From positions 163,861-227,860 of the forward strand of contig CAVPPF010000003.1 of NCBI GenBank assembly GCA_963707435.1: DNA of 64,000 nucleotides, in the 5' to 3' direction. This document shows positions 52,741 through 61,902 of the stretch, piece after piece. Each line of letters begins with the position of its first letter. Position 1 is the stretch's first letter. This stretch comes from UBA4744 sp963707435 (lineage in GTDB: Bacteria; Actinomycetota; Acidimicrobiia; Spongiisociales; UBA4744). A program made the translations under genes and the position numbers. Under the pieces are notes generated by a model. That model made no database searches and was not told the origin of the DNA. It worked only from the letters and a program-made list of their open reading frames with translations.

Positions 52741-54071
52741 ATGACGGACGGCGGGCGACAACGGCGGCGGCTGACCGCCACCGTCACCGACCTCGAGGTC
52801 CGGCGCCAGCGGGCGCTTCTTGATCGCCGTCTACGACGACGACCGCGCAGAACGCGAGCGATCCCTCACCGAGTTGGGTTTGCTGACCAAGACGGCCGGT
52901 TCCGATCCGATCGAATCGGAACTCGTGCGCCGACCGCTGCTCGATCCGGCCACGTTCATCGGGCGCGGCAAGGCGGCGGAACTGGCCGCAACGCACCGAA
53001 TCCCTGGATATCGACGTTGTGGTCTTCGACAACTCGTTGAGCCCCGCCCAGCAGCGCAACCTCCAGGAGATCTTCGAGTGCGACGTCGTCGACCGGGAAG
53101 CCCTGATCCTGGACATCTTCGCCCAGCACGCCACGAGCCGGGAGGGCATGCTCCAGGTCGAGTTGGCCCTCTTGCACTATCACCTCCCCCGCCTCCACGG
53201 CCAGGGCACCCAGCTGAGCCGCCAGGCGGGCGGCATCGGAACCAGAGGTCCGGGGGAAACCAAGCTCGAATCGGATCGCCGACGGATCCTGAGCCGGATC
53301 GCGAAACTCGAACGGGACCTGCGGGCCCTCGACTCGACCCGGGCGACCCAGCGCAAGGCCCGCCGCAAGTCCGAACTCGCTCAGGTCGCCCTGGTCGGAT
53401 ACACCAACGCGGGGAAATCAACGCTGCTCAATCAGCTGACCGGCGCCGAGGTCCTCACCCAGGATCAGCTGTTCTCGACACTCGACCCAACCATCCGCCG
53501 GCTCGATCTCGGCAACGGAAGGGCCGTGTTGCTGTCCGACACGGTGGGGTTCGTGCGCCGCCTACCTCACAACCTCGTCGAGGCGTTCCGCTCGACTCTC
53601 GAGGAGGTGACCCAGTCCGACCTGATGCTGCATGTCGTCGATGCAGGCGAGCCTGCGCTGGAGGGCCACATCGCCGCGGTCAGGACCGTGCTGGAGGAGA
53701 TCGGAGCGGCCCACTTGCCCGAGTTGCTGGTCCTCAACAAGATCGACACGGTCGACGACCTGGCCCGGACCAGGCTCACCCGGTTGTATCCGGATGCGGT
53801 CGCCCTGTCTGCCCTCAACGGAGAAGGGACCGAACTGCTCACCGCCACCATCGATGAGCTGATCCGCAAGAGGCTGACCGAAGTCGAGTTGACCATTCCT
53901 TACGACCGGGGCGACATCGTGGCCGCCGTCCACCGCGAGGGTGAGGTCATCAAAGAGGAACACCTCGAGGCCGGGACCCGGATCCACGCCCGGCTGCCCG
54001 GGTCACGCCTCGCCGAATTCGTGGAATTCGCGACCGCCGCTCGTCCGCCGGAGACCGGCATCAACAGCTGA
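52741..54071 (+). CDS. hflX: GTPase HflX (frameshifted near the N-terminus)
   Basis: Ribosome-associated GTPase that splits stalled 70S ribosomes. The N-terminal domain carries DPATFIGRGKAAEL and VVFDNSLSPAQQRNL, the helical arm follows, and then GGIGTRGPGETKLESDRR, the HflX signature. G1 is GYTNAGKSTLLN, G2/G3 LDPTIRRLDL and SDTVGFVRRLPHNLVEAFRSTLEE, and G4 LNKID. Frame changes near 52,820 and 52,995 break the first 95 residues; from 53,019 on it is clean. ATG 52741 follows the palindromic element directly, so translation start may be affected by it. About 443 residues. Confidence 0.9.
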
Positions 54072-54109
54072 CTCTGGAGCGCGGAGAGTGAGCCAGGAGT
54101 CGCTCGAGG

Positions 54110-54847
54110 TCAGAGACGGTCCCGGACGGTGAGCGCCGCTCCGACTATGCCGGCTTCGTTGCGCAGCTGGGCGGGCACCACCTCGGTCTCGACGACCAGG
54201 TACTCCCTGAACTTCCCCATCTTGCGGCTCACGCCCCCACCGATGATGAACAGGTCGGGCGAGAAGATGTCCTCGAGGTGCGCGAGGTATTCATTCACCC
54301 GGGTGCCCCACTTCTTGTAGGTGAGTTTCTCGGCCGCACGAACTCGTGCGGCGGCGTAGCGCTCGGCGTCCATGCCTTTGAACTCGAGGTGCCCGAGTTC
54401 TGTGTTCGGATGCAAGTGACCATCGACGAACACTCCGCTGCCGATCCCGGTCCCGAAGGTCAGGATGAACACCACCCCACCCCGGTCTCGACCGGCGCCG
54501 AACCGCATCTCGGCGATCCCGGCTGCATCGGCGTCGTTGAGCAGTGTTACGTCCCGGCCGGTGGCTTTGCGGAGGAGTTTCTCTCCGTCGACACCCACCC
54601 AGCTCTTGTCGATGTTGGCGGCGCTGTGGACGATTCCATGCCGAACGACCGTTGGCAGGGTGCAGCCGATCGGGCCCTCCCACTCGAAGTGTTCGACGAG
54701 TTCGACAACGACCGCGGCCACAGCGTTCGGGGTGGAAGGCTGGGGGGTGAGGATCTTGAGGCGGCTCCGGGCTAGCTGTCCGGTTTCGAGATCAACCGGG
54801 GCTCCCTTGATGCCCGACCCACCAATGTCGATACCGAGAATCTCCAT
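54110..54847 (-). CDS. ppgK: Polyphosphate glucokinase
   Basis: 245 residues, ROK-related. The phosphate-binding LGIDIGGSGIKGAPVD is at residues 4-19, TLPTVVRHGIVHSAANIDKSW carries the glucose contacts, LLNDADAAG the catalytic Asp, and LTFGTGIGSG the second phosphate loop with HPNTELGHLE. Actinobacterial PpgK phosphorylates glucose from polyphosphate or ATP. Complete and intact. It is convergent with hflX. Confidence 0.92.
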   Translation of the reverse strand: MEILGIDIGGSGIKGAPVDLETGQLARSRLKILTPQPSTPNAVAAVVVELVEHFEWEGPIGCTLPTVVRHGIVHSAANIDKSWVGVDGEKLLRKATGRDVTLLNDADAAGIAEMRFGAGRDRGGVVFILTFGTGIGSGVFVDGHLHPNTELGHLEFKGMDAERYAAARVRAAEKLTYKKWGTRVNEYLAHLEDIFSPDLFIIGGGVSRKMGKFREYLVVETEVVPAQLRNEAGIVGAALTVRDRL

Positions 54848-54893
54848 GCGCTGAGCTTCCTCTAACGACTCAGGTCAGCGTAATCGACCACGG

Positions 54894-55989
54894 TCAATCG
54901 TCCTCACCGGACCCACCGATCGAGACCAACCCGCAGGCGTGACACACGTTGCGGGTCAGCCCACCGGGGAGACGGTGTTCCTCGAAGACGTGCTGGTGGC
55001 TCTCGCTCGGGCCGGGAACGAGCGGGGGCGGCCGGGAGCCGGTCGAACGGAACGATGCCCGTCTGCCGCAGTTCATCGGAGACCCGCAGGGCGATGCCTT
55101 TCAGGCCGTGCCAGAAGCCGGCGAAGGCTCTGCTCAGAGCGTTCTTCTTCCTCGGCCCGGTCTGCTTGACCGGGCGGGTCGTTCCGGCCAGTTCGACGGC
55201 CTTGCCACGGGGCTCTTTGGTCCGGGCCGGTTTCGGCGGTTTCGGAGCCTTCTCGCGCGACGGTTTTGTCTTCGGCTCGGGATCGGGACGCGGTGCCGCT
55301 TCGGGAACACTGCGAGGTCTCTTGTTGTCTTTTGGCTTGCGCCCCGGAATCTCCGGGACGGGCACGTCATCCCAGGGGAAGCCGGCTCGGCCTGGGGTTG
55401 GGCCGGGGCGCTCGGGGTAGGCATCTCGGGGGCCGGAGCCGGCTCGGGCGTAACCGGGGCGGCCGGTCGCTCGACCGGGGTCGGGGCCGGGGCGGTCTGG
55501 TCCGCATCCGGGATGGCCGACGGTGCAGGTTCGGTCGCCGGGGGTGCGAGAGCTGGCAGCCGCATCGGACGGCGCAAACGTTGCCCTCGCGGCTTCTTCC
55601 CGTGCGAGGCGTTTCCGTTCCTTGCGACTCAAGGCAGGGGTCTCGTCGGCCTTCTCCTGCTTGGTCGTGCTGCGCTGCCACCAATGCTTCTTGACCGCCT
55701 CGACGGGTACCAGATCGAGGGTGGAGGCTGCGAAGTGGCCGGGCCTGCGGGGCAGGAAGGTGACTGTTTCTTCTTCAACGTTGATGCTGAACCAGCCCCG
55801 TCCGATGGGAGATACCTGGACGGTGCTTCGGTCCCAGCGGCCCAGCTGGCCGCTGGGGTGGTCGAGAACGATGAAATCCTCGGTGAGCTCGACGATCACT
55901 TCGAGTTCGGGCGCGGCGTCGCCATTGAGGCGGATGCGTCCATCGAACGCGATGTTCCTACTTTCGGTTTCGGCCTGGGACACGGTCAC
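54894..55989 (-). CDS. Hypothetical protein with N-terminal beta domain and long basic/proline-rich middle (frameshifted)
   Basis: The first 110 residues form a beta-rich, PH-like unit (IAFDGRIRLNGDAAPELEVIV, GRWDRSTVQVSPIGRGWFSINVEEETV). After that the protein is Lys/Pro/Arg-rich and disordered, with nucleic-acid-binding character. A C-terminal piece in another frame reads NVCHACGLVSIGGSGED, a possible half zinc knuckle. Frame changes lie near 55,550, 55,380 and 55,070. GTG 55989 is used. The family is not recognised; such proteins with a membrane- or DNA-facing basic tail are common in actinobacteria. Confidence 0.55.
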
Positions 55990-56114
55990 CTACGTCATAT
56001 CGGCGCTTGAATCACGATCTGAAGTGAGTAATACGGTACCGCACCTGGAGTTTCAGGCGCACTCTCCCGCCGGAGTAGCCTCAGCGATCATCGACCAGCC
56101 TCCAAGGAGTTTCC

Positions 56115-57620
56115 ATGACCGCAACTGCCGATATCGGTCTCATCGGGCTGGCGGTGATGGGGCAGAATCTGGTCCTCAACATGGACGACCACGGCTACAC
56201 GGTGGCCGTCTTCAATCGGACGACCGCCCGGGTCGACGACTTCCTGGCGGGGCCGGCTCTGGGCACCAGGATCATCGGCACCCATTCTCTCGAGGATCTC
56301 GTGGCCTCCCTCACCAGTCCGCGCAAGGTGATGCTCATGGTGAAGGCCGGGGATGCGGTCGACGCGATGATCGACCAACTCCTGCCGATGCTCGATGCGG
56401 GCGACATCATCATCGACGGAGGCAACTCGCAATTCTCCGACACCGTGCGCCGCACGGCCCGGGTCGAAGCGGCCGGCGCCCTCTATGTGGGAACGGGCGT
56501 CTCGGGCGGTGAGGAAGGCGCCCGCCACGGACCGTCGATCATGCCCGGCGGCAGCGCGGCGGCGTGGCCCCACATCCGTCCCATTCTCCAGGACATCGCC
56601 GCCAAGGTGGCCGACGGGACGCCGTGTTGTGATTGGGTTGGCCCGGATGGGGCCGGACATTTCGTGAAGATGGTCCACAACGGCATCGAATACGGCGACA
56701 TGCAGGTGATCGCCGAGGCCTATCACTTCATGAAAGACGGCCTCAAGCTGTCCCCGACGAGCTTTCCGAGGCGTTCCGGCGGTGGGGCGAAGGCGTCCTG
56801 GATTCCTACCTCATCGACATCACCGCCGACATCCTCGCCTACCGGGAGGAGCCCGATGCACCTCATCTCGATTCGATTCTCGACGCCGCCGGGCAAAAAG
56901 GTACCGGCAAATGGACCGCCATCTCCGCCCTCGATCTGGGCATGCCGACCACCCTGGTCGCCGAGGCGGTGTTCGCCCGGATCGTGTCGGCGTTGAAGGA
57001 CGAACGGATCGCTGCCTCCGGCCTGCTCACCGGCCCACGGGGCGATGTCCTCGACGGTCTCGCTCCCAACACGCCGGCCGGGACCCGGCGGGAGATCGCC
57101 GCCCACAAGAAGTCGATCTGGGTTGAGAAGCTCGAGCAGGCGGTGTACGCCGCCAAGATCATCTCCTACGCCCAGGGGTTCATGCTGCTGCGGGCGGCCG
57201 CCGTCGAGTACGGCTGGGACCTGGACTACGGAAGGATCGCCTCGTTGTGGCGGGAGGGTTGCATCATCCGGGCGGCCTTCCTCGACGACATCACCGCGGC
57301 CTATGCCACCGATCCACATCTGACCAATCTGATGCTCGACCCGTTCTTCCGACAGGCCCTCGCCGAATCGGAGAAGGGCCTCGCGGGCGACGGTCCGTCA
57401 GGCCGTCAAGATCGGCATCCCCGTCCCCGCCTATTCGACGGCGCTGGCCTTCTACGACTCGTACCGGTCGGGACGGTTGCCCGCCAACCTGATCCAGGCC
57501 CAGCGGGACTACTTCGGCGCCCACACCTACGAGCGGATCGACCGGCCCCGCGGCGAGTTCTTCCACACCAACTGGACGGGAACGGGCGGCGACACGACGG
57601 CGGGCACCTACGAGGTGTGA
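56115..57620 (+). CDS. gnd: 6-phosphogluconate dehydrogenase, decarboxylating (frameshifted)
   Basis: The N-terminal Rossmann loop IGLIGLAVMGQNLVLNM is at residues 7-23, followed by MVKAGDAVD, IIDGGNSQFSDT, the substrate signature GTGVSGGEEGARHGPSIMPGG and the catalytic Lys/Glu segment HFVKMVHNGIEYGDMQ. Two single-base changes break it: near 56,748 a C-run (CCCC) is one short of SPDELSEAF, and near 57,390 the frame moves so that IPVPAYSTALAFYDSYRSGR follows. The protein ends with TGA at 57,620, not at 57,802. It converts 6-phosphogluconate to ribulose 5-phosphate with NAD(P). Its tail overlaps the minus-strand neighbour by 13 nt. Confidence 0.92.
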
Positions 57621-58616
57621 CTCAGCTCAACCGCGGCTCGGGCGAGCGTGATGAACACGGACCGGTGCTCGGAGCCGAGGCTCGGTCCCGTCCTTCTGGT
57701 GACGGTGGTCAACTCGGCGCTGTGCAGCAGATGATCGATCGGAACCCCGAACGGACCGAGCAGGGCCGGCCAGGTGGCCTGCAGGCCGAAGCCGTTCACT
57801 GAATTGACCAAATCGGAATCGGTTAGCGGCCGGAACGCGTGCGACCAAGGGGAGGCGTTGAGGTCGCCGACGATGACAACGGGACGATCCTGGGCGGCCG
57901 CCCAGTCGGGCACGGCGGCCAGCTGCTCATCGCGGGTACTCACCTTGCCGGTTGAGGTCGGTGATGGTGGATGGAGGGCAAGAATCCGAATCGGCACACC
58001 ATCGAATTCCATGTCGAGCTCCCGGGCGCGAGGAGTGTCTGCGGCCCCGCCGACACCTCGCAGTTTTACCTCCAGCCCCGGGCGAACGAGGATCGCGTTG
58101 CCGAATCGCAAACGCTGTTGAAAGACCGGGCGACAGATCGTAAGGAAGCCCGGCGCCATTGATGGCCGCTTCCCATTGCGGACCGCCCTCGAAGATGAAA
58201 ATGAGGTCGGCATTGCTCGATCGGAACAGCTCCATCACTTCGGCAGTGTTCTGATTGTCGCTGCTCACGTTGAACGTCAGGATGCGGAGGTACGACGAAT
58301 CGCCGGCCGCGGGAGCGGGTGAGCCCAGATACAACGGCAGCACCAGATACAGGTTGGCCGCCATGGCCATCAGCGTCACCCAAACCAGCCGCCGCTCCCC
58401 TGCCAACGCCAGGAGAGCAATCGCCACGCCCAGTCCCACTACGTAGTGCGGGCGAAAGTTCGATGCGAGGTCGAACGGCCACCACAGGCTGCCCATGAAT
58501 CCGACGAGGGTCGCGGTGAGAAACCCTATGGAGACAACGACTCCCAACGTCTTCAGATAACGGTTCGCCTTGCGCTTCTCGACCGAAACGCGCCGGCCGG
58601 TCTCCTCGATATTCAC
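57608..58616 (-). CDS. Endonuclease/exonuclease/phosphatase family protein, membrane-anchored (frameshifted)
   Basis: The N-terminal third has three membrane helices (LKTLGVVVSIGFLTATLVGF, VVGLGVAIALLALAG, WVTLMAMAANLYLVLPLYLG). The EEP domain then begins with LRILTFNVSSDNQN, has FIFEGG in the metal-binding position usually read as E, and in the second frame VIVGDLNASPWSHAF, PIDHLLHS and SLGSEHRSVFITLA, which give the Asp/Asn, Asp-His and final His. It likely cleaves a phosphoester outside the membrane. One shift lies near 58,110. GTG 58616. About 335 residues. Confidence 0.8.
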
Positions 58617-58769
58617 GCCGACAGATTAGGAGTCTTTTGAAGACACGGCGCCGCGAATCCGACACGCACCGGCCCGTGCCATTCGTCCCGACGAATACCG
58701 TCGGATGGCCTCTCGACGGGACGGGTCGCTCGAGCGCGACGATGGAAAGGCAGACCAAGGGGCTGCTGT

Positions 58770-59654
58770 TTGCTTTCGCTCCAAAGCCTCGACAAACGGT
58801 ACGGATCGGTCATCGCCCTCGACGGCGCCACCTTCGACGTCCCCGACGGAAGGATCGTCGGGTTCCTCGGACCGAACGGAGCAGGCAAAACCACCGCGAT
58901 GCGCTCCGTCTTCGGTCTCGTCCGCCCCGACCGGGGCCAGATCTTGTGGAACGGGCAGCCAGTCGGTCCCGCCGAACGGCTCCAGTTCGGCTACATGCCC
59001 GAAGAGCGGGGTCTGTACACGAAGATGAAAGTCCACGATCAATTGACCTACTTCGGGAGGCTTTCGGGACTAGATCGAGCCACTGCGGCCGAACGCGCAG
59101 ACTTCTGGCTGAGCCGGCTCGGCCTCAGCGACCGGGCCCTCGATGAAACCGTGCGGCTCTCACACGGAAACCAGCAGCGGGTCCAGCTCGCCACCGCCCT
59201 CATCCACGAGCCCGGGCTGTTGGTCCTCGACGAGCCCTTCGCCGGCCTCGACCCGCTTGGAATGGAAACCATGGCCGCACTGCTCGCAGACCTCGCCGCA
59301 GAAGGGGTCGGCGTCGTCTTCTCCAGCCACCAACTCGACCTCGTTGAAGACGTATGCGAGGACGTGGTGATCATCAACCAGGGAAGGGTCGTGCTCTCCG
59401 GCGCGGTCGCGGCACTCAAGAAGGCGTCCGGTCGCCGCCATCTCCAGGTCTCCGTCGATGGGAGCGCATGGGTTCCCGACCTACATGGAATCAACGTGGT
59501 TCCGGGGTCGGCCACCCAACCCCGCTACCTGGTCAACGCCTCCGTCCGGCTCGACGAGGTTCTCGCCAAGGCTCAAGCGCAAGGAGAGGTGACCACCTTC
59601 ACCGTGGAACCCCCGAGCCTCACCGACCTCTTTCGCGAGGCGGTGGAATCATGA
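58770..59654 (+). CDS. ABC transporter ATP-binding protein (NatA-like)
   Basis: 294 residues from TTG 58770 behind AAGGGG. Walker A GPNGAGKTTAM (residues 33-43), Q-loop region FGYMPEERGLY, signature LSHGNQQRVQLA, Walker B LLVLDEPFAGLDP, and H-loop VVFSSHQLD. The C-terminal extension with VSVDGSAW and VEPPSLTDLFREA is as in NatA/YhaQ-type exporters. The stop overlaps the next ATG (ATGA), so the pair is an operon. It powers export of an unknown substrate, in related systems sodium or drugs. Intact. Confidence 0.9.
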   Translation: MLSLQSLDKRYGSVIALDGATFDVPDGRIVGFLGPNGAGKTTAMRSVFGLVRPDRGQILWNGQPVGPAERLQFGYMPEERGLYTKMKVHDQLTYFGRLSGLDRATAAERADFWLSRLGLSDRALDETVRLSHGNQQRVQLATALIHEPGLLVLDEPFAGLDPLGMETMAALLADLAAEGVGVVFSSHQLDLVEDVCEDVVIINQGRVVLSGAVAALKKASGRRHLQVSVDGSAWVPDLHGINVVPGSATQPRYLVNASVRLDEVLAKAQAQGEVTTFTVEPPSLTDLFREAVES

Positions 59655-60839
59655 AACCGCTCCGCCAGACGTATGAGATCGCCCGGCGGGATTTCACCCA
59701 GCGGGCGAAGAGCAAAGCCTTCCTGGTCTCGACCGGGGCCGTTGTTCTTCTGATACTGACGATTGGCCCGCTCCTGGCGAACGCCACGAAGAACCAACCA
59801 GCCCAAGAGATCGGCGTTGTCGGAGCGCTGCAGCCCGGGTTCGAAGCCGTCGCCCGGTCAGCCGCAACGGGGTTCGGCCTCGAAGTCCATTTCACGCAGT
59901 TCTCGTCACTCGACGCCGCCGAAGCAGCCCTCCGCGATAGGGACGTGCGAGCGATATTGAACGCGGACCGGGAGCTGGTTTGGCTCAACGAATCGAACCA
60001 GACCGTGGCGGCCATCATCGATACCGCCGCGCAGGCAACCGAACGGACCGCGGCGATCGCCGAGCTGGGCCTCACCCCGGACGAAGCAGCCCGGTTGTTG
60101 ACTCCCGCTCCGCTGGCCACTCGCTACCTGGAAGCGCCCGACCCGGCGGCAGAACCACGGCGGATCGCCGGGCTCGTTGGGGCCTTCCTCATGTACATGG
60201 CCATCTTGATGTTCGGACAGTTCGTGATGCTGGGAGTGCTCGAGGAGAAATCCAACCGGGTGGTCGAGGTCGTGCTGTCCCGGGTCCAGCCGTCTCAGAT
60301 CCTGACCGGCAAGGTGCTCGGGATCGGTCTGCTCGGCCTGGTTCAGCTGATCATTGTCAGCGTCGCCACCGTGTTGATGCTCAATCTGATCAACGTGAGC
60401 GGCATCGACCTCGCCGGGATCGGGGCGGGGATGCTGGCCCGTATCGTCTTCTGGTTCCTCCTCGGCTATGCCTTCTTCAGCGTCTTGTACGCGTCGATGG
60501 GTGCTCTGGTGTCCCGCCAGGAGAGACGCGATGAGCGCAGGGATGATCCCGATCATGTTGATGCTCCCGGGCTACTTCTTCTCGCTGATCGCCTCCAGCG
60601 ACCCCGAGCTGGCGACGGTCCGGCTGTTCTCGTTGATCCCCCCAACGTCACCGATGGTCATGCCGATCCGGTCGTCGGTCACGCAGGTGCCCGCCTGGGA
60701 GATCGCTCTGTCGATCGGCCTGATTGTGGCCGCCGTCTACGCCATGATCCGCGTCGGTGGAAGGGTCTACCGGGGCGGCGTGCTCCAGATCGGTGCCAAG
60801 GTCCGTATCCGCGACGCCTGGCGCGCCGCCGAGCACTAA
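59651..60839 (+). CDS. ABC-2 type permease (NatB-like, frameshifted)
   Basis: An N-terminal membrane helix (FLVSTGAVVLLILTIGPLL) is followed by a 150-residue extracellular domain and then a bundle of five helices with the family's EEKSNRVVEVVLSRVQPSQILTGK segment. One base change near 60,530 (after ALVSRQE) shifts the frame; the rest reads AGMIPIMLMLPGYFFSLI to the TAA at 60,839. It pairs with the preceding ATPase, whose stop it overlaps. About 397 residues. The palindromic element follows directly. Confidence 0.85.
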
Positions 60840-60843
60840 AACC

Positions 60844-60894
60844 CGTTCTTGCGTGAGAAACCGCGAATATGCGCGGGAAACTCACGCAAGAACG
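60844..60894. repeat. 51-bp palindromic intergenic element, copy 2
   Basis: Same 14-bp arms as 52,685-52,735 and a near-identical centre (one A/G difference visible). It lies 4 bp after the permease stop, between convergent genes, which fits a bidirectional terminator role. Confidence 0.85.
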
Positions 60895-60907
60895 GTCTTG
60901 GGAACGG

Positions 60908-61820
60908 CTACCAGGTGATCGGTTTGGGTTCGAAGTCGACCTCTCGCTCGGCCAGGCCCAGCTTCAGGAAGGCCCAGGGGGCACCGAACGCCCCCCAGAA
61001 TCCGACCAGCGCATACCGGACGAGCCGCAGGATGATGGCCGGCTCGAGCCCATCGAACGCCACCCGCAGACCCAGCCACAACCCGGCGAGAACCACCAAT
61101 CCGAACACAAAACGGAGCGCTCGTTGGAGAACCGATCCGCCCACGTCGAACCCGACCAGGCGGCGCTCCAGGACCAGTCCGGCTCCGATCCCGACCATGG
61201 TGCCGCCCCCGGTGACCATCTCCTCGGTCGGCCAGGCTGCCATCGCCAGCGCCGGGACGGCCATGATGATGATCAGCTGGTGAATGGTTTCCTGTTCGAA
61301 GAACCATGCCTCGAGCCGGTTGCCGTACCGCAGCCAGAGCCACAACACGAGGATGCCAGAGCACGTACCCGCCCAACACGTCGGTCGGGAAATGGACCCC
61401 GAGATAGATCCGCGACAGAGGAGTCAGCACGATCAACGTGACCGCCACCACCCAGACCCACGGCTTGCGCGCCACCGAAGCGAGATACCCCCACACGACT
61501 ACGGCGCTCTGGGTGTGACCGCTCGGCAGACCGAAGCCATCGGCGCGCACGATTTCCTTGACCCGGGCGTCGTACTGGAAGGGTCGGGGTTGGGCGGCGA
61601 GGTGTTTCGCCACCTGATTCACCAGACCGGACAGGAGGAAGACCACCATCAACCGCACGCCGACGGCCCGGTTGACGCTCCAGTAGATCAAAGGTAGGGC
61701 CAGGAGGTAGAACTCCTCGTCACCGAGAAACGTGAAGAACGCGAAGAACGCGTCGAGTTGCGGGCTGGCCTGCTGAAACCACAGCACGACATCGACGCCC
61801 CATTCGAGCACACGGTCCAT
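60908..61820 (-). CDS. PAP2-family phosphatase, membrane (frameshifted)
   Basis: ATG 61820 with AGGAGG upstream. The phosphatase motifs are KHLAAQPRP, PSGHTQSAV and SRIYLGVHFPTDVLGG, carrying the Lys/Arg, catalytic His and second His. After one base change near 61,360 the protein continues with five more membrane helices (IIIMAVPALAMAAW, LRFVFGLVVLAGLWLGL and others). It would dephosphorylate an isoprenoid or phosphatidic lipid, such as undecaprenyl pyrophosphate. About 304 residues. It is convergent with the ABC operon. Confidence 0.85.
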
Positions 61821-61902
61821 GGTGCCTCCTGGGCGGCACGATACCGGAAAGCCGGGACGCGCCGGAAGCTACCATCGGGTGGTTGCGCACTTAGGAGACC
61901 AG

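Noticed and set aside
52353..52787. A 144-codon minus-strand frame
   Set aside because: It covers the palindromic element and the hypothetical gene at 52,362 on the other strand; its composition is that of a shadow frame.
56633..57802. A separate gene continuing past the gnd stop
   Set aside because: The tail after about 57,390 is out of frame; the true C-terminus of gnd is found in the next frame and stops at 57,620.
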